Shown here one piece after another: positions 47,613 through 58,076 of a DNA stretch of 64,000 nt. How positions within the stretch are numbered: position 1 is the stretch's first letter; each line of letters opens with the position of its first letter. This stretch comes from an uncultured Rubripirellula sp. GTDB taxonomy: Bacteria; Planctomycetota; Planctomycetia; Pirellulales; Pirellulaceae. The notes below the pieces were generated by a model. That model saw nothing but the letters and a program-made list of their open reading frames with translations, was not told where the DNA came from and did not search any database. A program made the position numbers and the translations under genes. The stretch lies in NCBI GenBank assembly GCA_938075415.1, contig CALJHC010000018.1:1-64000 (forward strand), in the 5' to 3' direction.

Positions 47613-48722
47613 ATGTCTGGAATAAAAAGTCAGTGCACACCGTCTGTCCGTTACTCGCAACGCAACATGACCAGCCGAAATCAATCTGCCAGTCAGGAGC
47701 AAGCAACGGAATCTGAAAAACTTGATCGCGGCGTTCAACGAAGTCATGCCAAAAGGCTGACAACAAACAAATCATCAGCGCGGGGCTACCAACGACCGTT
47801 CAAACACAAGCCTAAACGTAAGTTGCATCGACGGGGCCTTCCACTAAGCATCTTGCTCCATGGCGTGATTCTAACGCTGCTGGCTTTTTTAAATTCCATG
47901 GACAGACCGAAGGATGACGTTCATGCAATGGTCATGAGGACCGCCCAAACTGAAAGCATTCCGCTAGAACAACTTCAGGTACAAAAAGTAAGTCCAACGG
48001 TTGTGCGGGACGCACCGGAACCTGTCGAGATCGAAGAACCATTTCGAAGAGTAGAATCGAGCAATCACCGATTGCAGCCGCAAGCAAGTGTCGAACTACA
48101 CAACGGTGATAGGGGCTTTGATCCCAACCCACTATCAGCCAATTTCATCGACGGCAGTAGCAGGCTGTCAGACACGAGGCATTCCCTTTCGAAAAGTTTT
48201 CACGGCATCACGCATCAGGGCAATTTCCTGATCTACATTGTTGATAGTTCCAAAAGCATGGGTACGGCGTTTAAAGCTGCAAAGAACGAGTTACTGCGTT
48301 CGGTTTTTGAACTCGAATCAAAACAGCGGTTCCAGGTCATTTTTTTCGATGACCAACCCCTCTACTATCCGCCTTTTCACCCCGATGCGTGCCCCACCGC
48401 AGAACCGACAACCAACGCCAACAAAATTCGATTTGCTTCTTGGGCTGCGTCCATTTCCATGGGTGATGGCGCACCACCGGACGTTGCCCTTAACTACGCT
48501 TTGAAACTGAAGCCGGATGTAATTTTCTTGCTTTCGGACGGCGCATTTTCACCTCAAATCTTAGATCGCCTCGCTGAAAAAAATCGTTTAGACAATGCGT
48601 TCGGCGATTCTCGACCAATCAGCATCATCAACACGATTGGCTACGGCCGGGCAGACCAGTTTGAAACACTCAGGCAAATGGCGGTGAGGAATGGTGGCCG
48701 ATTCATTCAACATGCGCACTGA
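47613..48722 (+). CDS. Membrane-anchored VWA-domain protein
   Basis: 369 residues from ATG 47613 (ATG 47667 also possible). A basic N-terminus (about 45-75, rich in Lys and Arg) precedes one membrane helix (about 76-95), a Pro/Glu linker, and a C-terminal von Willebrand factor A domain (about 203-365). The MIDAS is DSSKS (D211-S215), matching DxSxS, with a following LLSDGAF strand that supplies the acidic metal contact. The orientation rule places the VWA domain outside the cytoplasm. VWA domains bind partners through a metal ion. The partner is unknown. Confidence 0.88.
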   Translation: MSGIKSQCTPSVRYSQRNMTSRNQSASQEQATESEKLDRGVQRSHAKRLTTNKSSARGYQRPFKHKPKRKLHRRGLPLSILLHGVILTLLAFLNSMDRPKDDVHAMVMRTAQTESIPLEQLQVQKVSPTVVRDAPEPVEIEEPFRRVESSNHRLQPQASVELHNGDRGFDPNPLSANFIDGSSRLSDTRHSLSKSFHGITHQGNFLIYIVDSSKSMGTAFKAAKNELLRSVFELESKQRFQVIFFDDQPLYYPPFHPDACPTAEPTTNANKIRFASWAASISMGDGAPPDVALNYALKLKPDVIFLLSDGAFSPQILDRLAEKNRLDNAFGDSRPISIINTIGYGRADQFETLRQMAVRNGGRFIQHAH

Positions 48723-49413
48723 AAGCGAGCCACAATCCATCAGGACACTTCATCAGTCAATCCTCCAAACCGACTCAGTTTGGGGACAACTCCAGAGCGT
48801 CAAGCAACCCTTTCACACCGATGGTCATGCCGTTGCCAGACGAGGACGCAGCAACCGGACGTCGATCCGACAGGATTCATCACCTGTTGCCGAAAACTTG
48901 CCAAATTCTGCAAAGCGGGTTCGAGACTGACCGCTGAGAAGGATTCATGCAAAATAAAGTGAGACGCACATTTGGCAAGCAGAGCCTCCGTTTTGCGTTG
49001 ACCTTGGCGAAGCGATGTCCAAGGCCATCCCGACGTCACCAGCACCGCAAACCACTCGATATCGGATTGCTGAATGACGTCAGCTAACAGACAGACCAGC
49101 TAAACGATTAGTTTTCCGCTGCTCCAGTGCAAAATTCGTCAGCAATCCCAGGCTCCACATGGGATGCGTTCCGTCTAATAACTCCCCCACCAGCGGGTAG
49201 AATGCCGCGAGTCGCAACCGATGCCAACAACTTCCTCATTCTGAACATCTCGTCATGAATATTGAAGTGTTGCGAGTCGGATCTTGCTAACCTAAACTGT
49301 CGCGTCAAATTCGACTTACCTATGACGACACTCGACCCTCGGTTTCTCTGTTGAACGCTAACAATCTACACTCGGGGTCAGGGCTCACTGCTCCATCACT
49401 CACCAACTCGCGA
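48723..49413. other. Spacer upstream of the ABC export unit
   Basis: 691 bp without a recognised gene or structure; it includes the 63 bp between TTG 49351 and the preferred start of the next gene. Confidence 0.45.
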
Positions 49414-52080
49414 ATGACGCAAGAAAACCTCGATCTAACACCTCCGGTCCGTTGGGTTCTTCTCGTTACAGTTTTGGTGCTGCTTTGTTTTGTGAGTCAG
49501 CCCAAAGTTCTTGCGCAGGAAAATCCCTCTTCGGTTTCCTCCGAAAGTCCCGCTAACCAAGAGTCGGCGGAGGCAAATGCACAATCTTCTGAAGCTGTTT
49601 TCGACAGCTCTGGCACCAATTCACAATCTGGCGAAACCAAGAAGCCGGACATGGTACCGATTGGAGTGACTCCAGCGGGAGTCCAGAGGAACGTTTCTGA
49701 ACGATGGACGACCTTGGCGGTTAATGGAACCAACACGCTGGATGAGGACCGAGAGGAGACCATCATTGTAAGCTTAGACAATGACGACTCACTTCAATTT
49801 GCCAGAAAACTGTGGGTACCAGCTGGAAGTCGACGTCAAGCATGGCTTCCCATCAGAATACCTAAGCAGGACGATCCAGAAAAAATACAGATAACGGGAC
49901 AGGTGATCCAACTCGCCGAGTCGGACTCTGGCGAATCTTACCAAGCCAATCGAGTGGGCAGTCCAACTTCCAAACGCTCCCTCCTCTTATCGCCCCCCGA
50001 GGATGAACAAGCCGCCGTCATGCTCGACCCCGTTATTTCAGGAAGGATGGGGGAAGCAACCACAAAGTCGATTACCGAAATGTTGTACGCCGGATATGAC
50101 ACGGCGACCAACACGAGGCAGGATCTTGGAATGACGAGGCTTTCGGGTCACTTCTTACCCCCCACAGCGAATCCTCTCGACAGTCTGGACGAGTTAATCA
50201 TTGCCAATGATCGACTGCTCCACGATACCGTCGGTGTTTCTCGTTTAAGAAGTTGGTTAATGACCGGGGGCCGCGTTTGGATCATGGCCGATCGCGTATC
50301 ACCGGACTCGGTTCGAGCGTTGCTGGGTGATTCGGTTAGTTTCGGACTTGTCGATCGGGTTCCACTGAACAACTTCTCCCATGAACAGCTCGATCCATTC
50401 TTTGCAACAATTAGTCTTGAGGAGGCTTGGCAATCTGAGACCCCGGTAGAAATGGCCAGAGTGCTAACTGACGCGACAGAAGTTTTTTCAGAAATCGATG
50501 GTTGGCCCTCGGCTTTCTGGGTGAGCGTCGGCGAAGGCGAAGTTCTCGTCACGACACTTGGTCACCAAGGGTGGATGCAAAATGGGGCCCCCACTGCACT
50601 CTATTCATCGTTAGCCTCCAGATTTTTCATTAAACGCTCCAAATCCACAACGCATGCAGACCGATTAGCAAAAGAGCTCGATCGTGAAATCGGCTACACA
50701 ATACCAAGCAGAACCCTGATCTCTTTCCTTTTGGGCGGGCAACTGCTTTTTCTGGGGCTTGCAGGATCTTGGATGCTTAAAAGACGACAATTGCATCAGC
50801 TGGTCTTCGTACTGCCAGCCTCCATTGCTTGCACTGTATTGGCTCTGTTGATCATCGGCTTAAGTAACAACTCGGCCATCCCATCCACGATTGCTACAGG
50901 CCAAGTCGCCAGAGCGAATCCAAAGACCTCCCAAGTGGAAATTGAAACTATCACTGCCGTTTACAGCCAATCCGAAGCAGCTTTACCCATCAATTCCACC
51001 TCTGACACCATCACGTGGCCAGGGAAGGGTATGGAATCAGGTGAATCGCGTCGTTTGCAGTGGTCTGATTCGGGGCAAGCTGAATGGAAACGCCTTCAAC
51101 AGCCACCGGGAAAGGTTCAGCATTTTCGATCCGTCACCCGAAGGAACGCACAAAAACCATGGCAAGTCAGCGGAAGCTTCGATGAGAATGGGTTTGTTGG
51201 GAAGTTAGTTGGAATCGACATCCAAAATGCAAGCGATGCTGTGATCGTTTCTGCCGCACTGCCATCGATGAGTGTCGTCATGGATCCAGCCCAGAATCTG
51301 GTGCGGTCCACCGCAGAATCGGTGCTTATGCCTGATCAATTCTACGATGGTGCTTTATTGACTGAAATTCAACGGAACCGACAGGAATTAATCAGAGATC
51401 TTGCGCGTAACGACGATTCACTCAAGCCCGAGCATCCATCGATGCTGCTTTGGTCACCACCCATCGAGGACCTAGTCCAATTCCCAACGAACTACACGCG
51501 CCGGGGCTGGACGCTGATTTTATGCCCCATCGCGATTGAGCCTTTGGAAACAGGGAAGCAATTCGTGGTTCCAGCAGGCTTTGTCAAACTTGAAACGTAC
51601 CGCGGCAGTCGCGGCATTTCCACACTCTATAACTCCGAGTCAGGTAAATGGCTTGAATCAGTTGACAAGCCTGCAGACATCGATCTACGAGTGCAACTCC
51701 CGGTGTCTGTCGTCCCTTGCGATGTCACCCGCTGCGATATCGAGTTTCAAATGACAGCACCCGGACGAACCGTCACGTTTTACGGAATCGTCGACGAAAC
51801 GCGGATCAAACTTTACGAGGAAACCAATCCCAGAGGTTTGGTAGATTTTTCTATCCAGGACACCTCGGTGCTGCAGCTGGATAAACGAGGTGGTTTTTTA
51901 ATCACCGTATCGGTTTCAGAAACGGAACAAGAACGGGCAAAGCGTGAGGACGACACGCCATCCAACGCATTGCCGACCGAGCAAGAAACCGAAGCGATCG
52001 TGACCAATGTGGACGACAGCAGCACGATTACCTGGGCAATTCAAAACGCTCAGTTTCATGTGCATGCAACTGCAGAATAA
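49414..52080 (+). CDS. Large exported/membrane protein of an ABC unit
   Basis: 888 residues from ATG 49414; TTG 49351 is the longest frame but the ATG gives a normal signal peptide (VLLVTVLVLLCFVSQPKVLAQ). A Ser/Glu-rich stretch is followed by a beta-rich domain, then a region with LRSWLMTGGRVWIMAD, reminiscent of the GATase-like fold found in GldG and DUF4350 proteins of gliding-type ABC systems. Two adjacent membrane helices lie near the middle (about 435-490), and the last 350 residues are beta-rich and presumably extracytoplasmic. The ATPase gene follows after 44 bp. No enzyme motif is seen; a role as accessory subunit of the transporter is inferred from position. Confidence 0.75.
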   Translation: MTQENLDLTPPVRWVLLVTVLVLLCFVSQPKVLAQENPSSVSSESPANQESAEANAQSSEAVFDSSGTNSQSGETKKPDMVPIGVTPAGVQRNVSERWTTLAVNGTNTLDEDREETIIVSLDNDDSLQFARKLWVPAGSRRQAWLPIRIPKQDDPEKIQITGQVIQLAESDSGESYQANRVGSPTSKRSLLLSPPEDEQAAVMLDPVISGRMGEATTKSITEMLYAGYDTATNTRQDLGMTRLSGHFLPPTANPLDSLDELIIANDRLLHDTVGVSRLRSWLMTGGRVWIMADRVSPDSVRALLGDSVSFGLVDRVPLNNFSHEQLDPFFATISLEEAWQSETPVEMARVLTDATEVFSEIDGWPSAFWVSVGEGEVLVTTLGHQGWMQNGAPTALYSSLASRFFIKRSKSTTHADRLAKELDREIGYTIPSRTLISFLLGGQLLFLGLAGSWMLKRRQLHQLVFVLPASIACTVLALLIIGLSNNSAIPSTIATGQVARANPKTSQVEIETITAVYSQSEAALPINSTSDTITWPGKGMESGESRRLQWSDSGQAEWKRLQQPPGKVQHFRSVTRRNAQKPWQVSGSFDENGFVGKLVGIDIQNASDAVIVSAALPSMSVVMDPAQNLVRSTAESVLMPDQFYDGALLTEIQRNRQELIRDLARNDDSLKPEHPSMLLWSPPIEDLVQFPTNYTRRGWTLILCPIAIEPLETGKQFVVPAGFVKLETYRGSRGISTLYNSESGKWLESVDKPADIDLRVQLPVSVVPCDVTRCDIEFQMTAPGRTVTFYGIVDETRIKLYEETNPRGLVDFSIQDTSVLQLDKRGGFLITVSVSETEQERAKREDDTPSNALPTEQETEAIVTNVDDSSTITWAIQNAQFHVHATAE

Positions 52081-52124
52081 TCCAACCCGAGTGCAAATAT
52101 TTTTGCGAAGAAGGCATCCCACGA

Positions 52125-53201
52125 ATGACAACCGAGTCACCTTGCATCGAAATTTCCAACCTCACCAAACGCTATGGTGAATTCACTGCGTTGGACTCTC
52201 TTTCACTCGAAGTTCAGCGTGGACAGATCTTAGGGTTCATTGGCCCTAACGGTGCGGGAAAAACAACAACCATCCGCATCCTCGTTGGACTGCTCAAGGC
52301 AACCAGCGGGTCGGCTCGCATCGCCGGTGCGGACTGTCTAACTGAAACTCGTAAAATCAAACGCCTTGTGGGTTACATGCCCGATGACTTTGGTAAGTAC
52401 GACAACATGCGAGTCAACGAGTACTTGGATTTTTTCGGAGCAGCCTATGGCATTGCCCGTCGTGCAAGAATGAAACGTGTTGATGAGGTACTCGATATTG
52501 CGGGCGCCACTCATATGAAAGACCTCTTTGTTGATGCGCTCAGTCGTGGGATGCAGCAGCGGGTTGGCCTGGCACGCACCATGATGCATGATCCCGAAGT
52601 CCTCATTCTTGATGAACCAGCCAACGGACTGGATCCACAGGCAAGAATTGACATGCGTACCATGCTTTTGAAACTCGCCGATCTAGGAAAAACACTTATC
52701 GTCACTAGCCATATTCTCCCCGAATTGGCACGCATCTGCGACATCGTAGCCATGATCACGCAGGGTAAACTTCGAGCCTCGGGCACGGTCGATAAAATCA
52801 TGCAAGAGATCCAGCAAAAGCGGACGTTCGAGGTCATGCTGCTCGCTCAAGACCGGGTCAGCCAAGTCGCCCAAACCGTTCAGACATGGCTCCAAAGCAA
52901 CACACAGAATGATGCAGCCAAATCCACTGAAGTGACGCCAGCAGAAACCGAACGAATGGTTCGATTCTCTACCGCGTTAACTGACGAGCAGTTGTCGCCT
53001 TTACTTGGGCACTTAGTCGCAAGTGGTGAAACAGTTCTGCAGTTCAGAGAGGTGGCCACTGACTTGGAGGACGCTTTCCTCTATGTCGCTAACGAAGGCA
53101 ACCAGCCACTTGGCAGTACCCCAAGAGCATCCTCACCGATGAACGAACCTCAAGGTGTCGAGGGTGAACCCAGCGTCACCAAAGGGGAGTCGTCAGCATG
53201 A
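52125..53201 (+). CDS. ABC transporter ATP-binding protein
   Basis: 358 residues. Walker A GPNGAGKTT, Q-loop region VGYMPDDFGKYDNM, signature LSRGMQQRVGLAR, Walker B VLILDEPANGLD and the switch His in TSHI. The type is that of ABC-2 exporters (GldA, NatA, CcmA class). A C-terminal extension of about 120 residues carries a DrrA-type tail. ATG 52125. Its stop overlaps the permease start by four bases (ATGA), so the two are co-translated. Confidence 0.95.
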   Translation: MTTESPCIEISNLTKRYGEFTALDSLSLEVQRGQILGFIGPNGAGKTTTIRILVGLLKATSGSARIAGADCLTETRKIKRLVGYMPDDFGKYDNMRVNEYLDFFGAAYGIARRARMKRVDEVLDIAGATHMKDLFVDALSRGMQQRVGLARTMMHDPEVLILDEPANGLDPQARIDMRTMLLKLADLGKTLIVTSHILPELARICDIVAMITQGKLRASGTVDKIMQEIQQKRTFEVMLLAQDRVSQVAQTVQTWLQSNTQNDAAKSTEVTPAETERMVRFSTALTDEQLSPLLGHLVASGETVLQFREVATDLEDAFLYVANEGNQPLGSTPRASSPMNEPQGVEGEPSVTKGESSA

Positions 53202-54856
53202 ATCCAGTCACACGCAGAGAATTCATCGGCATTTTGCGATCGCCAAAGTCGTTTGGAACGCTGCTGTTTCTAACAGCGCTCTTCTCGTTCACGGTCCTGT
53301 CGCAATGGCCAACCGACACCTCCTCAGTCAGCGGTACGAAATCCGTCGAGGTATTTCGAGTGTTCGGATACGGACTTTTGTCTGGCATCATCTTCTTGGT
53401 TCCCGCATTTCCGGCAACCTCAATTGTCAACGAGAAAAACAATAAAACCCTCGCACTTTTGCTGAACTCACCTTTAAGTGGACCGTCTATTTATCTTGGC
53501 AAGATCTCTGGCGTTCTTCTCTTTAGCCTGCTTGTTTTGCTTTGCAGCCTACCCGCGTCCGCTGCTTGCTTTGCGATGGGTGGGATTTCACTCAACGGCG
53601 ATTTGGGAATGCTCTACTGCGTTCTTCTGGTGATGATTCTTCAATACAGCACCATGGGGATGCTGATTAGCAGTCATGTCCAAACCAGCGACGCCGGTGT
53701 TCGTCTCACCTACGCAGGGGTCTTCTTCTTGCTGTTGGTGACACTGATCCCTTCGGCTTTTTTACGCGGCACTAGCATCTTCCCACCGACACTTTTAACA
53801 ATTGCGGAATGGCTTCGCTGTTTTTCTCCGCTTCCTGCACTGATGGAAATCTTGGGGGATGGGGAAATTGGCAGCTCGGGCTTGAAGCAATCCTCTACGA
53901 TCGGACGTTTTCTGCTGCTCACGCTTGCTTCGAGTGGAATCTTCGCGGCTTTCACACTTTCGCGTCTGAACCATCGAATTTTTGATCGGTCCCGTAGCAA
54001 GGGAACGATCACCAACGATCAGGCTTTGGCAACGAGACTTCTGAGACGCATCTTGTACGTGGTTGATCCACAACGCCGCAAAACCGGCATACCGTGGTTT
54101 CTCAATCCAGTCATGGTGAAGGAGTTTCGCTGCCGGCGTTTCGGACGCAGTCAATGGTTGCTGAGGTTGATTGCGGGATGTTCAATCGTATCGATGCTAC
54201 TCACCTTCTTGGCGACCACGAGTGCTGAGTCCTGGGGCGTGTCAACGATCGGCCCCCTACTGGTTTTAATGCAGGTCGTCCTCGTCGTCGTGCTGACGCC
54301 AAGCTTGGCGTCCGGCCTCATCAGTGGTGAGCGGGATAGCGGCGGCTGGGAACTCCTTCGAATGACACCGCTTTCAACCCTTCGGGTCATCTCTGGCAAA
54401 CTGCTCAGCGTTGTATGGACCCTTCTCTTAGTCCTGATGGCAACCCTTCCCGGATACATCATGACGGTTTTAATAAAGCCGGACCTTTCGTCACAGATTC
54501 AAATTGTTTTGATTTGCTTGTTTTGGATAACGCTGCAAGCCTTGGCCATCAGCGCGGCAGTTGGCAGCATTTTCAGGTACACAGCAGTATCGACATCGGT
54601 GACCTACATCGCGGTGATTGCTTTTTTTCTATCACCCATGCTCATCTGGATAGCTCGGGAAAGTCCCTTTGGCCACAACACCGTCGAGACAGCACTCTTA
54701 GCGACACCCGTTGGTGCTGCCCTGAATGTCATTGGTGCCAGGGGTTTTGAAAGCTACCAATTGTTGCCCTCGGCATGGTGGGTATCTGGGATCGTCTCGG
54801 CAATCATGTTCTCGGTTTTAAGTATTCAAGTATGGCGTTTAAATCGGGCGATCTGA
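53198..54856 (+). CDS. ABC-2 permease, two half-units fused in tandem
   Basis: 552 residues with about 12 membrane helices. The N-terminal unit starts NPVTRREFIGILRSPKSF and the second half starts again with NPVMVKEFRCRRFGRSQ near residue 304, each followed by six helices; the protein therefore looks like an internal duplication that would give a whole transmembrane pair from one chain. The start ATG 53198 overlaps the ATPase stop, and the stop TGA (54854-54856) overlaps the next ATG by one base. The substrate is not known; the Nat/Gld-like subunit set suggests export of a lipid, peptide or polymer. Confidence 0.9.
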   Translation: MNPVTRREFIGILRSPKSFGTLLFLTALFSFTVLSQWPTDTSSVSGTKSVEVFRVFGYGLLSGIIFLVPAFPATSIVNEKNNKTLALLLNSPLSGPSIYLGKISGVLLFSLLVLLCSLPASAACFAMGGISLNGDLGMLYCVLLVMILQYSTMGMLISSHVQTSDAGVRLTYAGVFFLLLVTLIPSAFLRGTSIFPPTLLTIAEWLRCFSPLPALMEILGDGEIGSSGLKQSSTIGRFLLLTLASSGIFAAFTLSRLNHRIFDRSRSKGTITNDQALATRLLRRILYVVDPQRRKTGIPWFLNPVMVKEFRCRRFGRSQWLLRLIAGCSIVSMLLTFLATTSAESWGVSTIGPLLVLMQVVLVVVLTPSLASGLISGERDSGGWELLRMTPLSTLRVISGKLLSVVWTLLLVLMATLPGYIMTVLIKPDLSSQIQIVLICLFWITLQALAISAAVGSIFRYTAVSTSVTYIAVIAFFLSPMLIWIARESPFGHNTVETALLATPVGAALNVIGARGFESYQLLPSAWWVSGIVSAIMFSVLSIQVWRLNRAI

Positions 54857-56640
54857 TGCAGAACAAATCATTTCATCGTATTCCAGCAGCTTGCGTCGTC
54901 CTCATGTCGACCTGCATTCTTTTCCTGCCTGGTCAATCCTGCGCACAATCACCCTTCGGTAATTTCGAAGAATACGACTTGCTGATGGACACCCGTCCTG
55001 ACCTGAGAACCGATGCGGTGACCCAAGTCCGTTTTAAAGAAGGTCTTATTGACCTATGGACCCGCGCGCTCAACAGGCCAGATGAACAACTTCAGAGACT
55101 GACCATTGACACCTTGGCTATCGCTCAACGTCGGGGAGTTCCGGGTGTCAAATCACTTCAACCGCGTCTTGTCGAGATGACTCAAGATGCACAGCTCTCA
55201 CCCAAATTAGCTGTCTCCATCACCAACGCCTTGGTTGCTTTTGAAGCAACCGACCAGGCGGAACTTTTAGTGGACCTGATCAACGCTTATGGACCTGCAG
55301 TAGCAGCCATTGCCGAGCCAGCACTTGCCGCATGGTCAGACACCAGCATGGAAACGCAATGGCGAGATCGACTTGAAAACGGATCGGATAGCAATGCACG
55401 CCTTATCGACGCGATCAACGGCTTAGCAGCAATCCAGAGTGATTCGGCAACGGAACTAATGAAATCGTACACCGCAGATCCTAAACGGCCTTTGTCGACA
55501 AGACTGATAGCGGCGAGAGCGTTGGGTAGTTTAAACGCCTCTGGATTAATCCCATTCGTTAAACAATTGCGTGACCCGAACCCAGAAGATACGACTAACA
55601 CCCTTTTGGCAGTTCAAACGCTGTCACAACACACCGACCAGGAAGCCGTCTCGGAACTAAAGCGTTGCCTGTCTCTCGAATCAACAGCGGTCCACGCCGA
55701 GGTCCTGGAACAGCTTTACCGAATCGATACCAGCTTGGTGGAAAAGCTTGCCGAAACCTATTCAGACAGTACCGACGCAAATGTCCGTCGATGGTGCCTG
55801 CAATCCCTCGCGGTCTCAAAACGTGTAGAGCAGATCAAGCCTCTTTGCCAATTCTTAGGTGACATCAACCCTAACCTTCGGCGTCAGGCAGCTTCCCAGC
55901 TTATTGACCTAGCGAAGATCGAAGAATTGAAACCAACCATCATCGCTGAAACCGTCGCAGTACAACAAGCCGATCAATGGCAAGGGTGCGAACAGGCTTG
56001 TTACGTGTTAACACAGTTGGACCATACCCCCAGCAGTGATCGCATGGTGGAACTGTTGGGCCACCAACGCGGGGATGTTAAAGTCGCCGCTGCCTGGGGA
56101 CTAAGTAAATTGAGAGTCGCTGATCATTTGCCAGACATGCTTGATCATGCTCAAAGCATTTATGATGGATTTAAGAATGGACAACTGAAAGGAACCATGC
56201 GTGGAATTACCCTTCACCAAGCACTCCTTTTCAACGCTTTTGGTGACCAAGGGTATCGTGCAGCCGAACCACTGCTGGAGGCCTATGTGCCAAAAAATTA
56301 CGAGATAGGCGTCAAACCACGTGTGGCAGCGCTGTGGGCGCTGGGTGTGCTTCACAAGGATGACCCAAATCCGAGGTTGGTGAAGAATTTAGTTGCGAGA
56401 CTTAATGACGACGGTCAGTTCCCCGAAATTGAGGATGTCAGAAATATGGCTGCGGTGTCCCTGGGGCGCATGCGGGCTGAAACAGCCTTGGAGGACATCA
56501 GAAAGTATGCATCAAATGGTATGCCTGGTTGCCAGTGGGCTTTGGAATTTCTGACAGGTGAGAAGCCTCCGCCACTTAGGCCCTCAATCAATCCCGTCGA
56601 CGATTGGTTTCTCTCGCCGGCCCAAAGCATCCACGAGTAG
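54856..56640 (+). CDS. Exported HEAT-like repeat protein of the ABC unit
   Basis: 594 residues from ATG 54856, which overlaps the permease stop by one base; the frame extends to ATG 54775 but that start lies inside the permease. A signal peptide (CVVLMSTCILFLPGQSCAQ) is followed by helical repeats along the whole length, for example LSTRLIAARALGSLNASG and NVRRWCLQSLAVSKRVEQ, of HEAT type. No catalytic motif. It is the last gene of the four-gene unit and probably a periplasmic scaffold or substrate-handling subunit; this is inference. Confidence 0.87.
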   Translation: MQNKSFHRIPAACVVLMSTCILFLPGQSCAQSPFGNFEEYDLLMDTRPDLRTDAVTQVRFKEGLIDLWTRALNRPDEQLQRLTIDTLAIAQRRGVPGVKSLQPRLVEMTQDAQLSPKLAVSITNALVAFEATDQAELLVDLINAYGPAVAAIAEPALAAWSDTSMETQWRDRLENGSDSNARLIDAINGLAAIQSDSATELMKSYTADPKRPLSTRLIAARALGSLNASGLIPFVKQLRDPNPEDTTNTLLAVQTLSQHTDQEAVSELKRCLSLESTAVHAEVLEQLYRIDTSLVEKLAETYSDSTDANVRRWCLQSLAVSKRVEQIKPLCQFLGDINPNLRRQAASQLIDLAKIEELKPTIIAETVAVQQADQWQGCEQACYVLTQLDHTPSSDRMVELLGHQRGDVKVAAAWGLSKLRVADHLPDMLDHAQSIYDGFKNGQLKGTMRGITLHQALLFNAFGDQGYRAAEPLLEAYVPKNYEIGVKPRVAALWALGVLHKDDPNPRLVKNLVARLNDDGQFPEIEDVRNMAAVSLGRMRAETALEDIRKYASNGMPGCQWALEFLTGEKPPPLRPSINPVDDWFLSPAQSIHE

Positions 56641-57127
56641 AGACTGCCTTATCGCGGTCGCCTGACCGGACGGTGGGGTAACCCATTCCCTGAACCCGCT
56701 TAGCGGAATTGTGGTAAGCGTTCGGGCCAATTTCCCTTGTGCACCGACACTCCCTGTCCCTGTCCCAGAGAGTACCAAAACGCATTCCCTTACACAGTGC
56801 GAACCTTGGGCTTCCAGAAGTGACCGCGACTGGGTGAATAACGGTCTGAGAATTCAAGACCTAATCTTGGGGTCGCGATCCCCCATGGAGGACTGCCGCC
56901 ACCAAATCGAGCTTGGTTGACACTAAGACTTGGCTAACCAATTTTCTTGACTGGCCCCCTCTATGCTCTACATCCTGTGGTGGATTCAGAAAATCTGGCG
57001 TGAACGATCCAGCACACACAGCAATGCATGCAGGAAATCACCTTTTCATTCCCGTCTTGAGCAAAGACCTATCCCCGCGTGAGGATTAAAAAGCGACCGA
57101 CGAGTCGCCCCGCCGATCGCCTCCCCT

Positions 57128-57167
57128 CTCTAAGTGCGAGATGAAACCTCTAGGTGCGAGATGAAAC
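57128..57167. repeat. 20-bp tandem duplication
   Basis: CTCTAAGTGCGAGATGAAAC (57128-57147) and the same with one change (57148-57167). Confidence 0.92.
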
Positions 57168-57629
57168 CGCTGACGGACGAATCTAGCGCATACCGCCCAT
57201 ACTGCGTACCCAACCTTGGAAGCCTCCTGAGAGTGTGCGTTTCCCGCCGGGCAATACTGAGCGGAGAAAACTTAAATTGAGCGACACCACACGTTGCCCC
57301 ATTTTCGACAGCAACTTGTATGCCACAAGGGATTGCTATCGGACAACAATCGTACAAATCAGGCAGAGTTGGCCAAAAGGGCTTAGAAACGAGGAAGCAA
57401 CAGAAATAGGGTGCTTGTACCATCAATCCCCCGTCGCCTCCCCTCTAACAACCTACCTGAAGCGTCATTCGCAAAGCCCGGTAGATAGGCAACAATGTGG
57501 AGCATTGCACAAACATGCAGCAACCAAAAACCAACCTCGCACTTTTTCATAGCCCACACTTGAACACTTTTGTTTGGTGAAATTGGTAGGCATCTGATAA
57601 TGAGCACACCCTATCCTCTCCGTTTTAAA

Positions 57630-57658
57630 TCAAACAATCAAACAATCAAACAATCAAA
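57630..57658. repeat. 8-bp microsatellite, 3.6 copies
   Basis: TCAAACAA repeated at 57630, 57638 and 57646, with a partial fourth copy. Confidence 0.93.
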
Positions 57659-58076
57659 AATAGCAGATCACGTTTCACTGACCTCCATCCCAACATCGAT
57701 CTATCCCTCCAGAAAAAACGGAAGTGGATGCTGGTATCACAACCAGCGCACTGAAGCGACATGCCGTCATTGGTCGAGTCAAACCGCACCCTTGCGATTT
57801 TGCAATAAGAACTAATTAACTAACATCAATTTTCGAGGCTGACCGTCCCTTAATTCAATTTTCGGTCGAACGACGCTGTACCGCATTTACACACCACGCT
57901 TCACACTTGCAATTCAGAAACCCATTCCTCTCCGGTGCAACGCATCACACCGGCGTTCAACTAGAAACGGCCTGAAAATTGCCTCAATCCAATCATGCAC
58001 CGAGGAAATTTTCCTAACCCGCTTTCACTACTCACTAGTCATCCCACCGACCACCCAAACTCTCAACCCGTTATGG

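Larger units (their letters stand above)
56641..58076. other. 1.4-kb gene-poor region
   Basis: The longest gene-free stretch of the window. It holds two short tandem repeats and, at 56645-56720, a GC-rich segment with small inverted repeats (for example GGTC-GCCT-GACC near 56656). Frames of up to 105 codons occur but none looks like a protein. A short tRNA-Leu-like string near 57580-57600 does not fold into a cloverleaf. An untranslated RNA cannot be excluded. Confidence 0.45.

Noticed and set aside
56588..56857. 90-codon minus-strand frame
   Set aside because: Overlaps the end of the HEAT gene and reads a GC-rich spacer; no family recognised.
57575..57605. tRNA-Leu-like D-arm string
   Set aside because: No acceptor stem, anticodon stem or T-loop can be formed with the flanking bases.
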